From positions 1-20,464 of the IMG/VR virus record IMGVR_UViG_3300048433_000044: a stretch of DNA of 20,464 bases; one strand, 5' to 3'. Below the pieces are notes generated by a model, which saw only the letters and a program-made list of their open reading frames with translations, was not told the origin of the DNA and made no database searches. Positions 1 through 7,477 of this stretch are shown one piece after another; positions within the stretch are counted from its first letter, which is position 1, and each line of letters opens with the position of its first letter. The position numbers and the translations under genes were made by a program. The stretch comes from a virus.

Positions 1-188
1 AGATACCTAACGACACAGATGGACAAGAGTTTGTAGACACTATGAAGAAGTATCTTAACAAAGACTCATACAAGATGAGAGTACGTGGACAACACATCAA
101 GGAAGAACTCAAGGGTACGGGTGCTACCTGTTTTGGTCAAAGATTGGATGAGTCATCTCATATGAGAGTTTATGTGGATGTTAAGTAA
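1..188 (+). CDS. C-terminal end of an unknown small phage protein (partial)
   Basis: An open frame enters from the left edge (first full codon at position 3) and runs 61 codons to TAA at 186-188. The visible part begins IPNDTDGQEFVDTMKKYL and ends with an alternating hydrophobic strand (MRVYVDVK). It is charged and has no membrane segment. I do not recognise the family. It runs in the same direction as the replication genes downstream but is separated from them by a promoter-bearing gap of about 90 bases, so it probably belongs to a preceding transcription unit. Codon use resembles the neighbouring genes. The true start lies outside the window. Confidence 0.6.
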   Translation, partial: IPNDTDGQEFVDTMKKYLNKDSYKMRVRGQHIKEELKGTGATCFGQRLDESSHMRVYVDVK

Positions 189-193
189 TAGGG

Positions 194-221
194 TTGACAT
201 TTTTTATAAACACTATATAAG
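194..221 (+). promoter_or_regulatory. Sigma70-like promoter ahead of the replication arm
   Basis: A perfect TTGACA -35 element (194-199) is followed 16 bases later by TATAAG (216-221) as a -10 element; TATATA at 214-219 is an alternative with shorter spacing. It lies in the longest intergenic gap of the window and faces the DUF932-like gene at 279. Because the downstream genes overlap or nearly touch, this one promoter could drive much of the plus-strand arm. No phage RNA polymerase gene is visible, which fits use of host sigma70. Transcription from it is inferred. Confidence 0.6.
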
Positions 222-240
222 TAATTATCACTTAACCAAA

Positions 241-255
241 GTCCCAACTTGGGAC
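241..255. repeat. Palindrome copy 1, GTCCCAACTTGGGAC (operator candidate)
   Basis: A perfect inverted repeat with 7-bp arms around a central C, 19 bases downstream of the -10 element and 9 bases upstream of the Shine-Dalgarno. It therefore lies in the expected 5' leader. It could be a dimeric repressor site, or an RNA hairpin (GUCCCA stem, three-base loop) close to the ribosome binding site. The same palindrome recurs at 2291-2305 and 9982-9996. Confidence 0.7.
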
Positions 256-264
256 ATAATTTTT

Positions 265-272
265 GAAAGGAG
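265..272 (+). promoter_or_regulatory. Strong Shine-Dalgarno GAAAGGAG for the first gene
   Basis: GAAAGGAG lies 6 bases before the ATG at 279 and fixes that start. The surrounding TTTTGAAAGGAG recurs ahead of the genes at 6548 and 11754, suggesting a shared high-efficiency initiation context in this phage. Confidence 0.7.
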
Positions 273-278
273 ACTACC

Positions 279-1133
279 ATGCCATTAGACGCACAAATTA
301 TAGAGCTATTTAACTTAGACGGAACAGATTTAGATTTCAAAGTTAAATATGAGGATACTAAATTCACAGGTAAAAGATATGTGAAGAACTCTGTTACAGG
401 AGAATATTTAGGTATCGTGGGAGATAAGTTTAAAACAATAGACCACAAAGATTACTTTAATGGTATCAAAGAGGTTATACAAGAGAATAGATTACCCCAT
501 GAACTTGATAATGCGAAAGTAAGTATATCAACTGCACGTAACTGTGCTTTTGCTTTGTTGGATATTACATTACCAAATGTTAAGCACACAATCACAACTG
601 CTAAACATCAAACAACAATCAACGAAAGAATCATCGCCTTGCATGGTATTGATGGGTCTTGTTCTAACCAAGTATACTTTGGTGCTATTGATAGCTACTG
701 TTCTAACGGACAGATAGGTGGAGAGTATGACACTATCAAGAGAAAGAATACAAGTGGTCTCAGACGTTCTGTGTTGTTGAATGAGGTACGTGAAGCTAAA
801 AATAACTTTGATAAACGTGCTAACCTTATGCAAGAGTGGGCAAACATACCTCTCAAGATAGATGGTAAGGTATTTATGTCTAGCATTATACCATCAGAGA
901 ACTTAGCTAAGAAGATGTACGAGTTAGCTTGTCAAGAGATTAGCAAGAGAGGTAAGAATGTATTCGCCTTATACTCTGCATTCACTAACTACGCATCTTA
1001 CGCAGATGAGAGAAATGGTTTCAACATACGTAACACAGGTTTTGATACTAAAGCAGAAACTATGTGGAGAAGAGAACAAGAGGTAGCTAAGTGGGTTTCA
1101 TCACCTCAGTTCAAAGAATTATTGGTGGCATAA
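279..1133 (+). CDS. DUF932-like phage/plasmid protein
   Basis: A soluble 284-residue protein. Residues 30-60 contain a GKRYVKNSVTGEYLG stretch followed by GDKFKTIDHKDYF, and residues 140-160 contain a CSNGQIGGEYDTIKRKNTSG stretch. Both resemble the conserved blocks of the DUF932 (phage/plasmid-like TIGR03299) family, found on phages and conjugative elements and of unknown biochemical function. The start is fixed by a strong Shine-Dalgarno 6 bases upstream. It is the first gene after the promoter and palindrome, and its stop overlaps the integrase start (TAATG), so the two are probably co-translated. Family assignment is by remembered motif shape only. Function is unknown; early expression is inferred from position. 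Confidence 0.6.
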   Translation: MPLDAQIIELFNLDGTDLDFKVKYEDTKFTGKRYVKNSVTGEYLGIVGDKFKTIDHKDYFNGIKEVIQENRLPHELDNAKVSISTARNCAFALLDITLPNVKHTITTAKHQTTINERIIALHGIDGSCSNQVYFGAIDSYCSNGQIGGEYDTIKRKNTSGLRRSVLLNEVREAKNNFDKRANLMQEWANIPLKIDGKVFMSSIIPSENLAKKMYELACQEISKRGKNVFALYSAFTNYASYADERNGFNIRNTGFDTKAETMWRREQEVAKWVSSPQFKELLVA

Positions 1134-2074
1134 TGAAAGTTGATGACTTACTTAATGAGTACTATTTATCCTTTGAATACAATAACTTACGTCAAGAAAC
1201 TAAAGTACAGTATAAGTATTTTTTGGGTATAGTTTCCTCTACAAGTGTGGTTGATGGCAAAAAGTTAGGCAGTTATAAACTGTCTAGCTTGACCACCAAA
1301 CTTGCAAAATTATCTTACAACAAATGGTGTGAGAGAGGTGTATCATTTGCTAATCATCTCATGTCTGTTGTCAGAGTCTTGCTTAATTACGGAATCAACA
1401 TGGAGCATTGTAACATGAACCCATTTAGCAACATCAAAAAAAGAATGACCAAGAGCCGAAAAGTTGTTTGGACAAAGGATGACGTTATCAGGTTTCTTGA
1501 TACCTGTTACTCTGACTTTAACACAAGAAGTATTGGTCTTATTGCACAGATGGCATATGAATGGTGTCAAAGAATTGGCGATATGAGGTTGCTTGAGTGG
1601 TCTAACCTTGATTTAGATGCTAAACGTATGCAGATTGAACAGTCAAAGCGAAGAGCACAAGTATTTTTACCTATATCAGATGAGTTACACGAGATGTTAG
1701 TACAACAACATGATGATTATGGGTTTCAAAAGTATGTAGTACCTCGCCCAAGAGCCTACAAGGGGTCTTACAAGCCTTATTCACTAACTAAGCTACCCAT
1801 ACTAGCTAGAAAGATAATGGACTCTGCAGGGCTTTCTAAGGAGCTTAGGTTAAGTGACTTACGTAGAACAGGTACAGTTGAGATGGTAGATGCAGGGGTA
1901 TCCATGGGTAATATTATGTCAGTTACAGGACATGCTAACCCACAATCTGTTAAACCATACATGAAAAATACATTCACGAGTGCTAACTTAGCATTGCAAG
2001 CAAGAAAAAATTTGACAGATGAAAAAAGCTATGGTACAAGCATGTTAAGTGCCGACAAGGAAGGATGTATATAA
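1133..2074 (+). CDS. int: Tyrosine recombinase / phage integrase
   Basis: A 313-residue site-specific recombinase that would join phage attP to a host attB site. The N-terminal ~100 residues form a core-binding-like helical domain. The C-terminal catalytic domain shows Arg147 in WCQRIGDMRLLEW, Lys172 in the beta-hairpin (EQSKRRAQVFLPI), SDLRR at 241-245 with Arg244, His267 in VTGH, and the nucleophile Tyr276 in VKPYMK. The usual His of the HxxR box is Ser241, a variation I recall in other marine phage integrases. Start chosen at the ATG overlapping the previous stop (TAATG); an in-frame upstream start at 1091 would overlap that gene by 43 bases and add an unconserved-looking leader. The gene makes a temperate life style possible. 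No attP or tRNA fragment is apparent beside it. Confidence 0.9.
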   Translation: MKVDDLLNEYYLSFEYNNLRQETKVQYKYFLGIVSSTSVVDGKKLGSYKLSSLTTKLAKLSYNKWCERGVSFANHLMSVVRVLLNYGINMEHCNMNPFSNIKKRMTKSRKVVWTKDDVIRFLDTCYSDFNTRSIGLIAQMAYEWCQRIGDMRLLEWSNLDLDAKRMQIEQSKRRAQVFLPISDELHEMLVQQHDDYGFQKYVVPRPRAYKGSYKPYSLTKLPILARKIMDSAGLSKELRLSDLRRTGTVEMVDAGVSMGNIMSVTGHANPQSVKPYMKNTFTSANLALQARKNLTDEKSYGTSMLSADKEGCI

Positions 2075-2078
2075 TAAC

Positions 2079-2861
2079 ATGTTAAGTGTATATCAATATG
2101 TAAAAGACTTAGACATAAGTAATGGAGAAACAAAGAGACTAACTTGTCCTATGTGTAAATCGTACAAAACTTTTACAGTAACAAGTAACATGGGCACTAT
2201 TGTATGGAACTGTTACAAGGCATCGTGTAGTGTAAAGGGCAACTCTCGTGTTCACATGACTGTTGATGAGATACGTAACTTCAACAAGGTGTCCCAAGTT
2301 GGGACATCATTTGAATTGCCTGAGTGTGTTGTGTCTCATTCTTACAGAAAGGAAGTTATGAACTTCTGTGAACTGTGGGATTTAGATGTTGACAAACTTG
2401 ATTTACTGTATGATGTTAAAGAGAGTAGAGTGGTTTTTCCAATAAAAGAAAACAATAAAATTGTTGATGCTACAGGTAGGTCTGTCTACAATAAGTTACC
2501 AAAATGGAAACGCTATGGTGACTCGGACTTGCCATATTCATTTGGTTGTGGTAGTATCGCAGTTGTTGTAGAGGATTGTGTGAGTGCAGGAGTCGTGGGA
2601 AGTGATGTATTAGTTGGGGTAGCTGTGTTAGGTACGTCATTATCGGATTCACATAAACTGTTTCTTTCACAATTCTCTACTGCAATAATAGCACTTGACC
2701 CTGACGCATTACCCAAGTCTTTTGCATTTGCTAAAGAGTTACGTTCACATGTCAAGAATATTAAGATACTTAAATTGAAAGATGATTTAAAATACAGAGA
2801 CGAAGAAGACATAACTAATTTAAAACTACTAACCCCAAAGGAGACACAGATATGGAATTAG
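2079..2861 (+). CDS. Stand-alone DNA primase, zinc-binding plus TOPRIM
   Basis: A 260-residue primase resembling the N-terminal half of T7 gp4; it would synthesise RNA primers for lagging-strand replication. A zinc-binding module uses Cys23, Cys26, Cys45 and Cys50 (CPMC ... WNCYKASC). The TOPRIM fold follows, with the catalytic Glu165 in VVVEDCVSAG and the Asp207-Pro-Asp209 pair in ALDPDAL. The helicase is encoded separately by the next gene, overlapping by 10 bases, so the T7 fusion is split here. The ATG at 2079 is preferred, 4 bases after the integrase stop; a GTG at 2049 would add ten residues inside the integrase gene. An AGGAAGGA upstream is rather distant. The gene contains palindrome copy 2. 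Confidence 0.88.
   Translation: MLSVYQYVKDLDISNGETKRLTCPMCKSYKTFTVTSNMGTIVWNCYKASCSVKGNSRVHMTVDEIRNFNKVSQVGTSFELPECVVSHSYRKEVMNFCELWDLDVDKLDLLYDVKESRVVFPIKENNKIVDATGRSVYNKLPKWKRYGDSDLPYSFGCGSIAVVVEDCVSAGVVGSDVLVGVAVLGTSLSDSHKLFLSQFSTAIIALDPDALPKSFAFAKELRSHVKNIKILKLKDDLKYRDEEDITNLKLLTPKETQIWN
2290..2306. repeat. Palindrome copy 2, TGTCCCAAGTTGGGACA, inside primase
   Basis: A perfect 17-bp palindrome whose 15-bp core is the same as the leader copy except for the central base (G instead of C). It lies in the primase frame across codons for VSQVGT (71-76), in the linker between the zinc module and TOPRIM domain. That is a different reading frame from the copy in nrdJ, so protein conservation does not explain the match. 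Confidence 0.75.
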
Positions 2862-4075
2862 CATTAATAAGAAGTTTGATGGACAAATCATTTTATGATT
2901 CCCATCGTGGAGCAAAGTGTCCTGATAGATTATTCAGCAAGGATGCAAGAAAGGTGAAGCAGTCTGTTGACAAAGCCATGAGTAGGTATGAAAGAACTGT
3001 TACACCTGATGAGATAGAAGCATTGTTTATGTCAAGCAATCCTACACTCACTACGGCACAGAAACAGGCTTACTCACATTTGTTTAGACAGATAAAGAAT
3101 GAGCAACCTATGGGAGAGGATGTAGCACAAGAGGTGCTATCCAAACTGTTTCAGCAAGTTGTAGGCGAAGAGATTGCCAACATTGGATTTGATTATGTCA
3201 ATGGTTCTCACTCAAGCCTAGAACCTATACGTAACATACTTGAAGTATACGGAGATGATTTTACACCTAACCTTAACGTGGAGTGGGATGACATGGAAAT
3301 AGATACATTATTAGCGAAGAATGATTTGGAAGCACGTTGGTCGTTTAACTTACCAACTTTAACAAGACAAGTTGAAGGCATTAATGCAGGACACTTAATT
3401 GAAGTAGGAGCAAGACCTAACACAGGTAAGACTTCTTTTCATGCAAGTTTGTTGGCAGGACCTGATGGCTTGGCACGACAAGGTGCGAGTTGCATTATCC
3501 TTTGTAACGAAGAAGGTAGTCACAGAGTTGGTGCTAGATATCTGACTGCATCAACAGGTATGACTATGAGAGAAGTGAAGCAGAACCCAAGTAAAGCACG
3601 AGACTTGTATGCACCTGTCAAGAATAACATCAAGATAAAAGATGCAACGGGTCGTGATATGTCGTGGGTGGAGAGTGTATGTAAAACATATAGTCCTGAC
3701 ATTGTTGTGCTTGACATGGGAGACAAGTTTGCACGTACAGGTGGCTTTGCAAGGACAGATGAAGCACTCAAAGCTAATGCCATACATGCTCGTATGATTG
3801 CAAAGGAACACAAGTGTGCAGTCTTTTATATGTCTCAACTATCTGCAGATGCAGAGGGTAAGGTGTTACTCAACCAAAGCATGATGGAAGGTAGTCGTAC
3901 AGGTAAGGCAGCCGAAGCGGACTTGATGATATTGATTGCCAAGAATCCACCAAGACAAGATGAGACAGAAGAAGATTTACAAAGGCATTTAAATGTGGTA
4001 AAGAATAAACTTACAGGATGGCACGGTGTTGTCCATTGTAATTTAAATTATAGAGTAGGAAGATATGAAGCATGA
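2852..4075 (+). CDS. DnaB/T7 gp4-type replicative helicase
   Basis: A 407-residue RecA-fold helicase that would unwind DNA ahead of the phage polymerase as a hexamer with the neighbouring primase. Residues 1-140 form a helical N-terminal region. The ATPase core has Walker A at 186-194 (GARPNTGKT), a CNEEG acidic motif at 218-222, Walker B at 284-291 (IVVLDMGD), a sensor-like YMSQLS at 326-331, and a C-terminal NLNYRVGRYE at 397-406 typical of the arginine-bearing end of DnaB-like helicases. It overlaps the primase by 10 bases and the endonuclease VII gene by 4 (ATGA), indicating translational coupling. Length is typical for a helicase without a fused primase. Confidence 0.9.
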   Translation: MELALIRSLMDKSFYDSHRGAKCPDRLFSKDARKVKQSVDKAMSRYERTVTPDEIEALFMSSNPTLTTAQKQAYSHLFRQIKNEQPMGEDVAQEVLSKLFQQVVGEEIANIGFDYVNGSHSSLEPIRNILEVYGDDFTPNLNVEWDDMEIDTLLAKNDLEARWSFNLPTLTRQVEGINAGHLIEVGARPNTGKTSFHASLLAGPDGLARQGASCIILCNEEGSHRVGARYLTASTGMTMREVKQNPSKARDLYAPVKNNIKIKDATGRDMSWVESVCKTYSPDIVVLDMGDKFARTGGFARTDEALKANAIHARMIAKEHKCAVFYMSQLSADAEGKVLLNQSMMEGSRTGKAAEADLMILIAKNPPRQDETEEDLQRHLNVVKNKLTGWHGVVHCNLNYRVGRYEA

Positions 4076-4515
4076 CACAATTTAATTTATTCAAAGAACT
4101 ACCACAAAAAGAAAACCCTATAATTGATGGTGTTGTCTGTATTAAGTGTGAAATAAGGCAACCTATAACACATTTCTCTGTTATGAAAGCAGGTGAAATA
4201 AAAAGAACTTGCAGGTCTTGTAGAAAGGGTCATAAGGAAGTCTTGAATAAACTAAGAAAAGAAAATGCTTATCCCGATAAAGATTATTCATGTGCTATAT
4301 GTGACAGAACATTAGATGAATTAGGTAAGCATGGTCAGACTAGATTACAAAATTGGGTGTTAGACCATTGCCATGATACAAATACTTTTAGAGGTTGGGT
4401 GTGTCATAAATGCAACACAGGATTAGGTGGCTTCTCTGATGACTTGACTATTATTGAAAGAGCAGTTATATACTTAAAGAAACATAAGGAAAGATTAAAT
4501 GAAACTAACACTTGA
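4072..4515 (+). CDS. Recombination endonuclease VII (HNH/His-Me finger)
   Basis: A 147-residue nuclease of the T4 gp49-like endonuclease VII family, which cleaves branched DNA such as Holliday junctions. Cys23-x2-Cys26 and Cys47-x2-Cys50 suggest an added N-terminal zinc finger. The endonuclease VII core has CAIC at 74-77, the catalytic DHCHDT at 98-103, and WVCHKCNTGLG at 109-119, which supplies the second zinc pair and the HNH-type Asn115. It overlaps the helicase by 4 bases and the polymerase by 17. Since a T7-type endonuclease I is encoded at 8270, this phage would have two junction-cleaving enzymes. Confidence 0.9.
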   Translation: MTQFNLFKELPQKENPIIDGVVCIKCEIRQPITHFSVMKAGEIKRTCRSCRKGHKEVLNKLRKENAYPDKDYSCAICDRTLDELGKHGQTRLQNWVLDHCHDTNTFRGWVCHKCNTGLGGFSDDLTIIERAVIYLKKHKERLNETNT

Positions 4516-6511
4516 TGTAGAAAATACAACAACAAAACGAGATGGTAAGTTACATCTTGACCCATTTGAACCAAACAATAAACTAGTCATGGTGGGTTGT
4601 CTTACGGATAAAGGAGAGGAGCATTTGTTCAGAGACAACTTTGATGGAGTACAAGAGTTGCTTGACCAAGCTACTATACTCATAGGTCACAATATAGCAT
4701 ATGATCTTATGTGGATATGGGAGTGTGGCTTCAAGTATGATGGTCCTGTCTTTGATACAATGCTTGGTGAATATATATTGCAACGAGGTATCAAAGAACC
4801 TCTACACCTAAAAGACTGTGCGTTAAGATATGAATTAGATACACAGAAAGAAGATACACTTAAAGATTATTTTGCAAAAGGTTATAATACAGATGAGATA
4901 CCTGCAGAAGAGTTATCGTTTTATCTGTCAGCAGATTTACATGCAACTCAACAGTTAGCTGATGCCATATATAAAAAGTTAAATACTGAAGAATACAGTA
5001 GTCTAATGAACTCAGTTATACTAACTAACAAGGTTTGTGTTACTCTTGCTAAGATATACAAGAATGGCTTTAAGGTAGATAAAAAAGCATTAGATGAAGT
5101 TAGAGTTGAATTTGAAAAAGAGAAAAATGAAGTAGCAAACAGACTTAAAAAACAAGTTCAACATTTAATGGGAGACACTCCTATTAATTTAAATAGTCCT
5201 GAGCAGATGTCTTGGGTTATCTATAGTAGAAAACCTAAAGATAAAACTATGTGGGCTAACAACTTCCATCCCTACATGGACATATCAGAGTACAAAGAAA
5301 AGGTTAGTGAGTATTCTGATATTGTATACAAGACTAAAGCAGTAAAATGTGGGGAGTGTCGTGGGGATGGCTACATAAGAAAGGTAAAGAAAGATGGAAG
5401 TTTATACTCTAAGCCAAACAGGTGTAATACTTGTAATACTTTTGGCTACTTATTCAATCCTACGAAATCTATAGCAGGTTTAAAGTTCTCAGCACCAAAT
5501 GCTAAATGGGTTAGTGCTAATGGATTTACAATTAACAAAACATATCTAGAGATATTAGCTAATGTAGCAAAGAAGAATAACATGCAAGATGCAGTAAACT
5601 TTCTAACTGACTTGCAAAGGTTGTCTGCTCTAGATACATACTTGTCTTCATTTGTTGAAGGCATAAGTTCATATGTAAAAGATGATGGTATGTTGCATGT
5701 TAGATTGTTACAACACAGAACTGCAACAGGTAGGTTTAGTGGTGCTGACCCCAACATGCAGAACATGCCTAGAGGTGGTACTTTCCCCGTCAAGAAAGTG
5801 TTTGTATCACGTTGGGAAGGTGGCAAGATACTTGAAGCTGACTTTGCACAGCTAGAGTTTAGAACGGCTGCCTACTTATCACAAGATAAAATAGCAATGA
5901 AGGAGATTAAAGATGGTTTTGATGTACATGCATACACTGCTTCTGTCATTACGGAATCAGGTCAGAAGACTTCTAGGCAAGAAGCCAAAGCCCATACCTT
6001 TGCACCTCTCTATGGAGCAACAGGATTTGGGAGAACGTCTGCTGAAGCAAAATATTATGAACAGTTCACACAAAAGTACAAAGGGGTTGCATCATGGCAT
6101 TCCCGATTGGCTAAAGAAGCTTTAAATACAGGTATGATAACAACACCGTCAGGCAGACAGTTTTCTTTTCCTGATGTACAAAGAAGAAGAAACGGAACAG
6201 TGTCTCACTTTACACAGATAAAGAACTATCCTGTGCAGTCATTTGCTACTGCTGACATTGTTCCAATTATTCTTGTACACATTCAAAAAGAGCTTGACAG
6301 GTATAAGTCATGTGTGGTAAATACAGTACATGATTCTATAGTAATAGATATCCATCCTAGTGAGGAAGAGAATGTTTTGAATATTATACGTGACACAAAT
6401 AAGTCATTGAATAATATAATTAATTTAGAGTTTGGTATAGACTTTGATGTGCCTCTTTTACTTGAGGCAAAGATTGGTACTAATTGGCTTGACACCAAAG
6501 ATGTATCGTGA
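4499..6511 (+). CDS. Family A DNA polymerase with a DnaJ-like zinc insert
   Basis: A 670-residue replicative polymerase. The 3'-5' proofreading domain has Asp6 and Glu8 (DVE), GHNIAYD at 63-69 and Tyr142/Asp146. The polymerase domain has TATGRFSG at 408-415, motif A with Asp448 (ILEADFAQLEFR), motif B at 493-507 (Arg493, Lys497, Phe501, Tyr505), and motif C VHDS at 610-613. The residue matching E. coli Phe762 is Phe501. Between the two halves, residues 284-317 hold two DnaJ-like zinc knuckles (CGECRGDG and CNTCNTFG). I recall a partial DnaJ central domain as a hallmark of the HMO-2011 phage polymerase. The gene overlaps endonuclease VII by 17 bases. Confidence 0.95.
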   Translation: MKLTLDVENTTTKRDGKLHLDPFEPNNKLVMVGCLTDKGEEHLFRDNFDGVQELLDQATILIGHNIAYDLMWIWECGFKYDGPVFDTMLGEYILQRGIKEPLHLKDCALRYELDTQKEDTLKDYFAKGYNTDEIPAEELSFYLSADLHATQQLADAIYKKLNTEEYSSLMNSVILTNKVCVTLAKIYKNGFKVDKKALDEVRVEFEKEKNEVANRLKKQVQHLMGDTPINLNSPEQMSWVIYSRKPKDKTMWANNFHPYMDISEYKEKVSEYSDIVYKTKAVKCGECRGDGYIRKVKKDGSLYSKPNRCNTCNTFGYLFNPTKSIAGLKFSAPNAKWVSANGFTINKTYLEILANVAKKNNMQDAVNFLTDLQRLSALDTYLSSFVEGISSYVKDDGMLHVRLLQHRTATGRFSGADPNMQNMPRGGTFPVKKVFVSRWEGGKILEADFAQLEFRTAAYLSQDKIAMKEIKDGFDVHAYTASVITESGQKTSRQEAKAHTFAPLYGATGFGRTSAEAKYYEQFTQKYKGVASWHSRLAKEALNTGMITTPSGRQFSFPDVQRRRNGTVSHFTQIKNYPVQSFATADIVPIILVHIQKELDRYKSCVVNTVHDSIVIDIHPSEEENVLNIIRDTNKSLNNIINLEFGIDFDVPLLLEAKIGTNWLDTKDVS

Positions 6512-6547
6512 TATAACTATGGTTCTTTTGAAAGGAGAAAATTATAA

Positions 6548-7477
6548 ATGACAGATTTAGTTACAATTAATACAGACAATTATGCTACTATGGCTAAGGC
6601 AATGGGCTTGCCTACTAGTACTGTTGAGAAGAAGGCTAACACCTTAAACAGATTTAGAATATGGCACAACCCTACAATGGGCATAGGTGAAGCTAATGGA
6701 AAGTCTGTTAAGATGGAAGTTGTTGAAGGAGGTATGTACAGATTAGAAGTACCAGGAGACCCTAGTACATTTTACTTTTCTGAAAAGGTAAAGTTTAGAC
6801 CCTTCTTACAAAGGTTTATGTATAAGAAGTTTACGCAGAATCGCAATGTAAAAGAAGGAGATAAGCAAGGTGGTTATGTTAAAACAATAATGGCTGATAC
6901 ACTAAACATTGACCTTAAAGATGATGACGGCACTTTTAACTGTGGTAAACCAACAGGATATGTTAAAGACTTTCAATCCCTTCCCGAAGCTACAAAAAAA
7001 CTTATAAAGGAGATTAAAAGAACTAGAGTTGTGTTTGGTCTTATAAAGATGGTAGACCCTGTAAAAGGGATTGATGGCAGAGAGATTGCAGACTTGCCTG
7101 AATATCCTGTAATATGGGAGATAGAAAATAGAGATGCTTACAAAGCCATTGGAGATGTCTTTTCTAGGTTTGCCAAATCGCAGAGCTTACCTCTTCAACA
7201 TGTTATAAAGCTAGAGGGCACTAAGGAAAATAAACTCAATAATGGTGGTAGCTTTTATACGCCAATAGTACAGCTAGACACAACAAGTAAAATTGAGATA
7301 TCTGATAGTGACCATAAAGCATTTGGAGACTTCTTGGATTGGGTAAAGAACTACAATGATGGTATTATAAGTAAGTGGGATACCAAGGTTTCAGAAAGAC
7401 AAGATGAAGTGTCAGAGGAAGATATGGAAACTGTAGAAAACTTTATTGATGTAGAGATAGATACTGATGCTAAGTAA
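6548..7477 (+). CDS. Probable single-stranded DNA-binding protein
   Basis: A 309-residue soluble protein directly after the polymerase. It has no motif I recognise with certainty. The last ~27 residues (283-309) are strongly acidic (DEVSEEDMETVENF, then VEIDTDA), the kind of tail phage SSBs use to recruit replication proteins. The middle is rich in Lys, Phe and Tyr, for example KVKFRPFLQRFMYKKF at 81-96, suitable for stacking on single-stranded DNA. The position between polymerase and a RecB-like nuclease matches the SSB slot of T7-like replication clusters (gp2.5 next to gp3 and gp5). The start is set by TTTTGAAAGGAG 10 bases upstream. The role is inferred from context and the acidic tail. 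Confidence 0.5.
   Translation: MTDLVTINTDNYATMAKAMGLPTSTVEKKANTLNRFRIWHNPTMGIGEANGKSVKMEVVEGGMYRLEVPGDPSTFYFSEKVKFRPFLQRFMYKKFTQNRNVKEGDKQGGYVKTIMADTLNIDLKDDDGTFNCGKPTGYVKDFQSLPEATKKLIKEIKRTRVVFGLIKMVDPVKGIDGREIADLPEYPVIWEIENRDAYKAIGDVFSRFAKSQSLPLQHVIKLEGTKENKLNNGGSFYTPIVQLDTTSKIEISDSDHKAFGDFLDWVKNYNDGIISKWDTKVSERQDEVSEEDMETVENFIDVEIDTDAK

Noticed and set aside
241-255. The leader palindrome as an intrinsic terminator or LexA box
   Set aside because: No T-run follows directly with enough stem, a gene starts just downstream, and the sequence does not match LexA consensus sites I know.
1091-1132. Upstream in-frame ATG for the integrase
   Set aside because: It would overlap the DUF932-like gene by 43 bases and lacks a good ribosome site; the TAATG start at 1133 is more typical.
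2012-2017. TTGACA hexamer inside the integrase gene as a second promoter
   Set aside because: No convincing -10 element at correct spacing, and it lies within coding sequence of a tightly packed operon.
2049-2078. GTG start ten codons upstream for primase
   Set aside because: It lies inside the integrase gene and adds residues before the natural start; ATG at 2079 directly follows the integrase stop.
4072-4515. Free-standing homing endonuclease (HNH)
   Set aside because: The DHCHDT and WVCHKCNTGLG arrangement with paired CxxC motifs matches endonuclease VII, and the gene is fully integrated in the operon by overlaps.
5446-5826. 126-residue antisense ORF within the polymerase gene
   Set aside because: It is the opposite strand of a strongly conserved polymerase region and has no ribosome site or context of its own.
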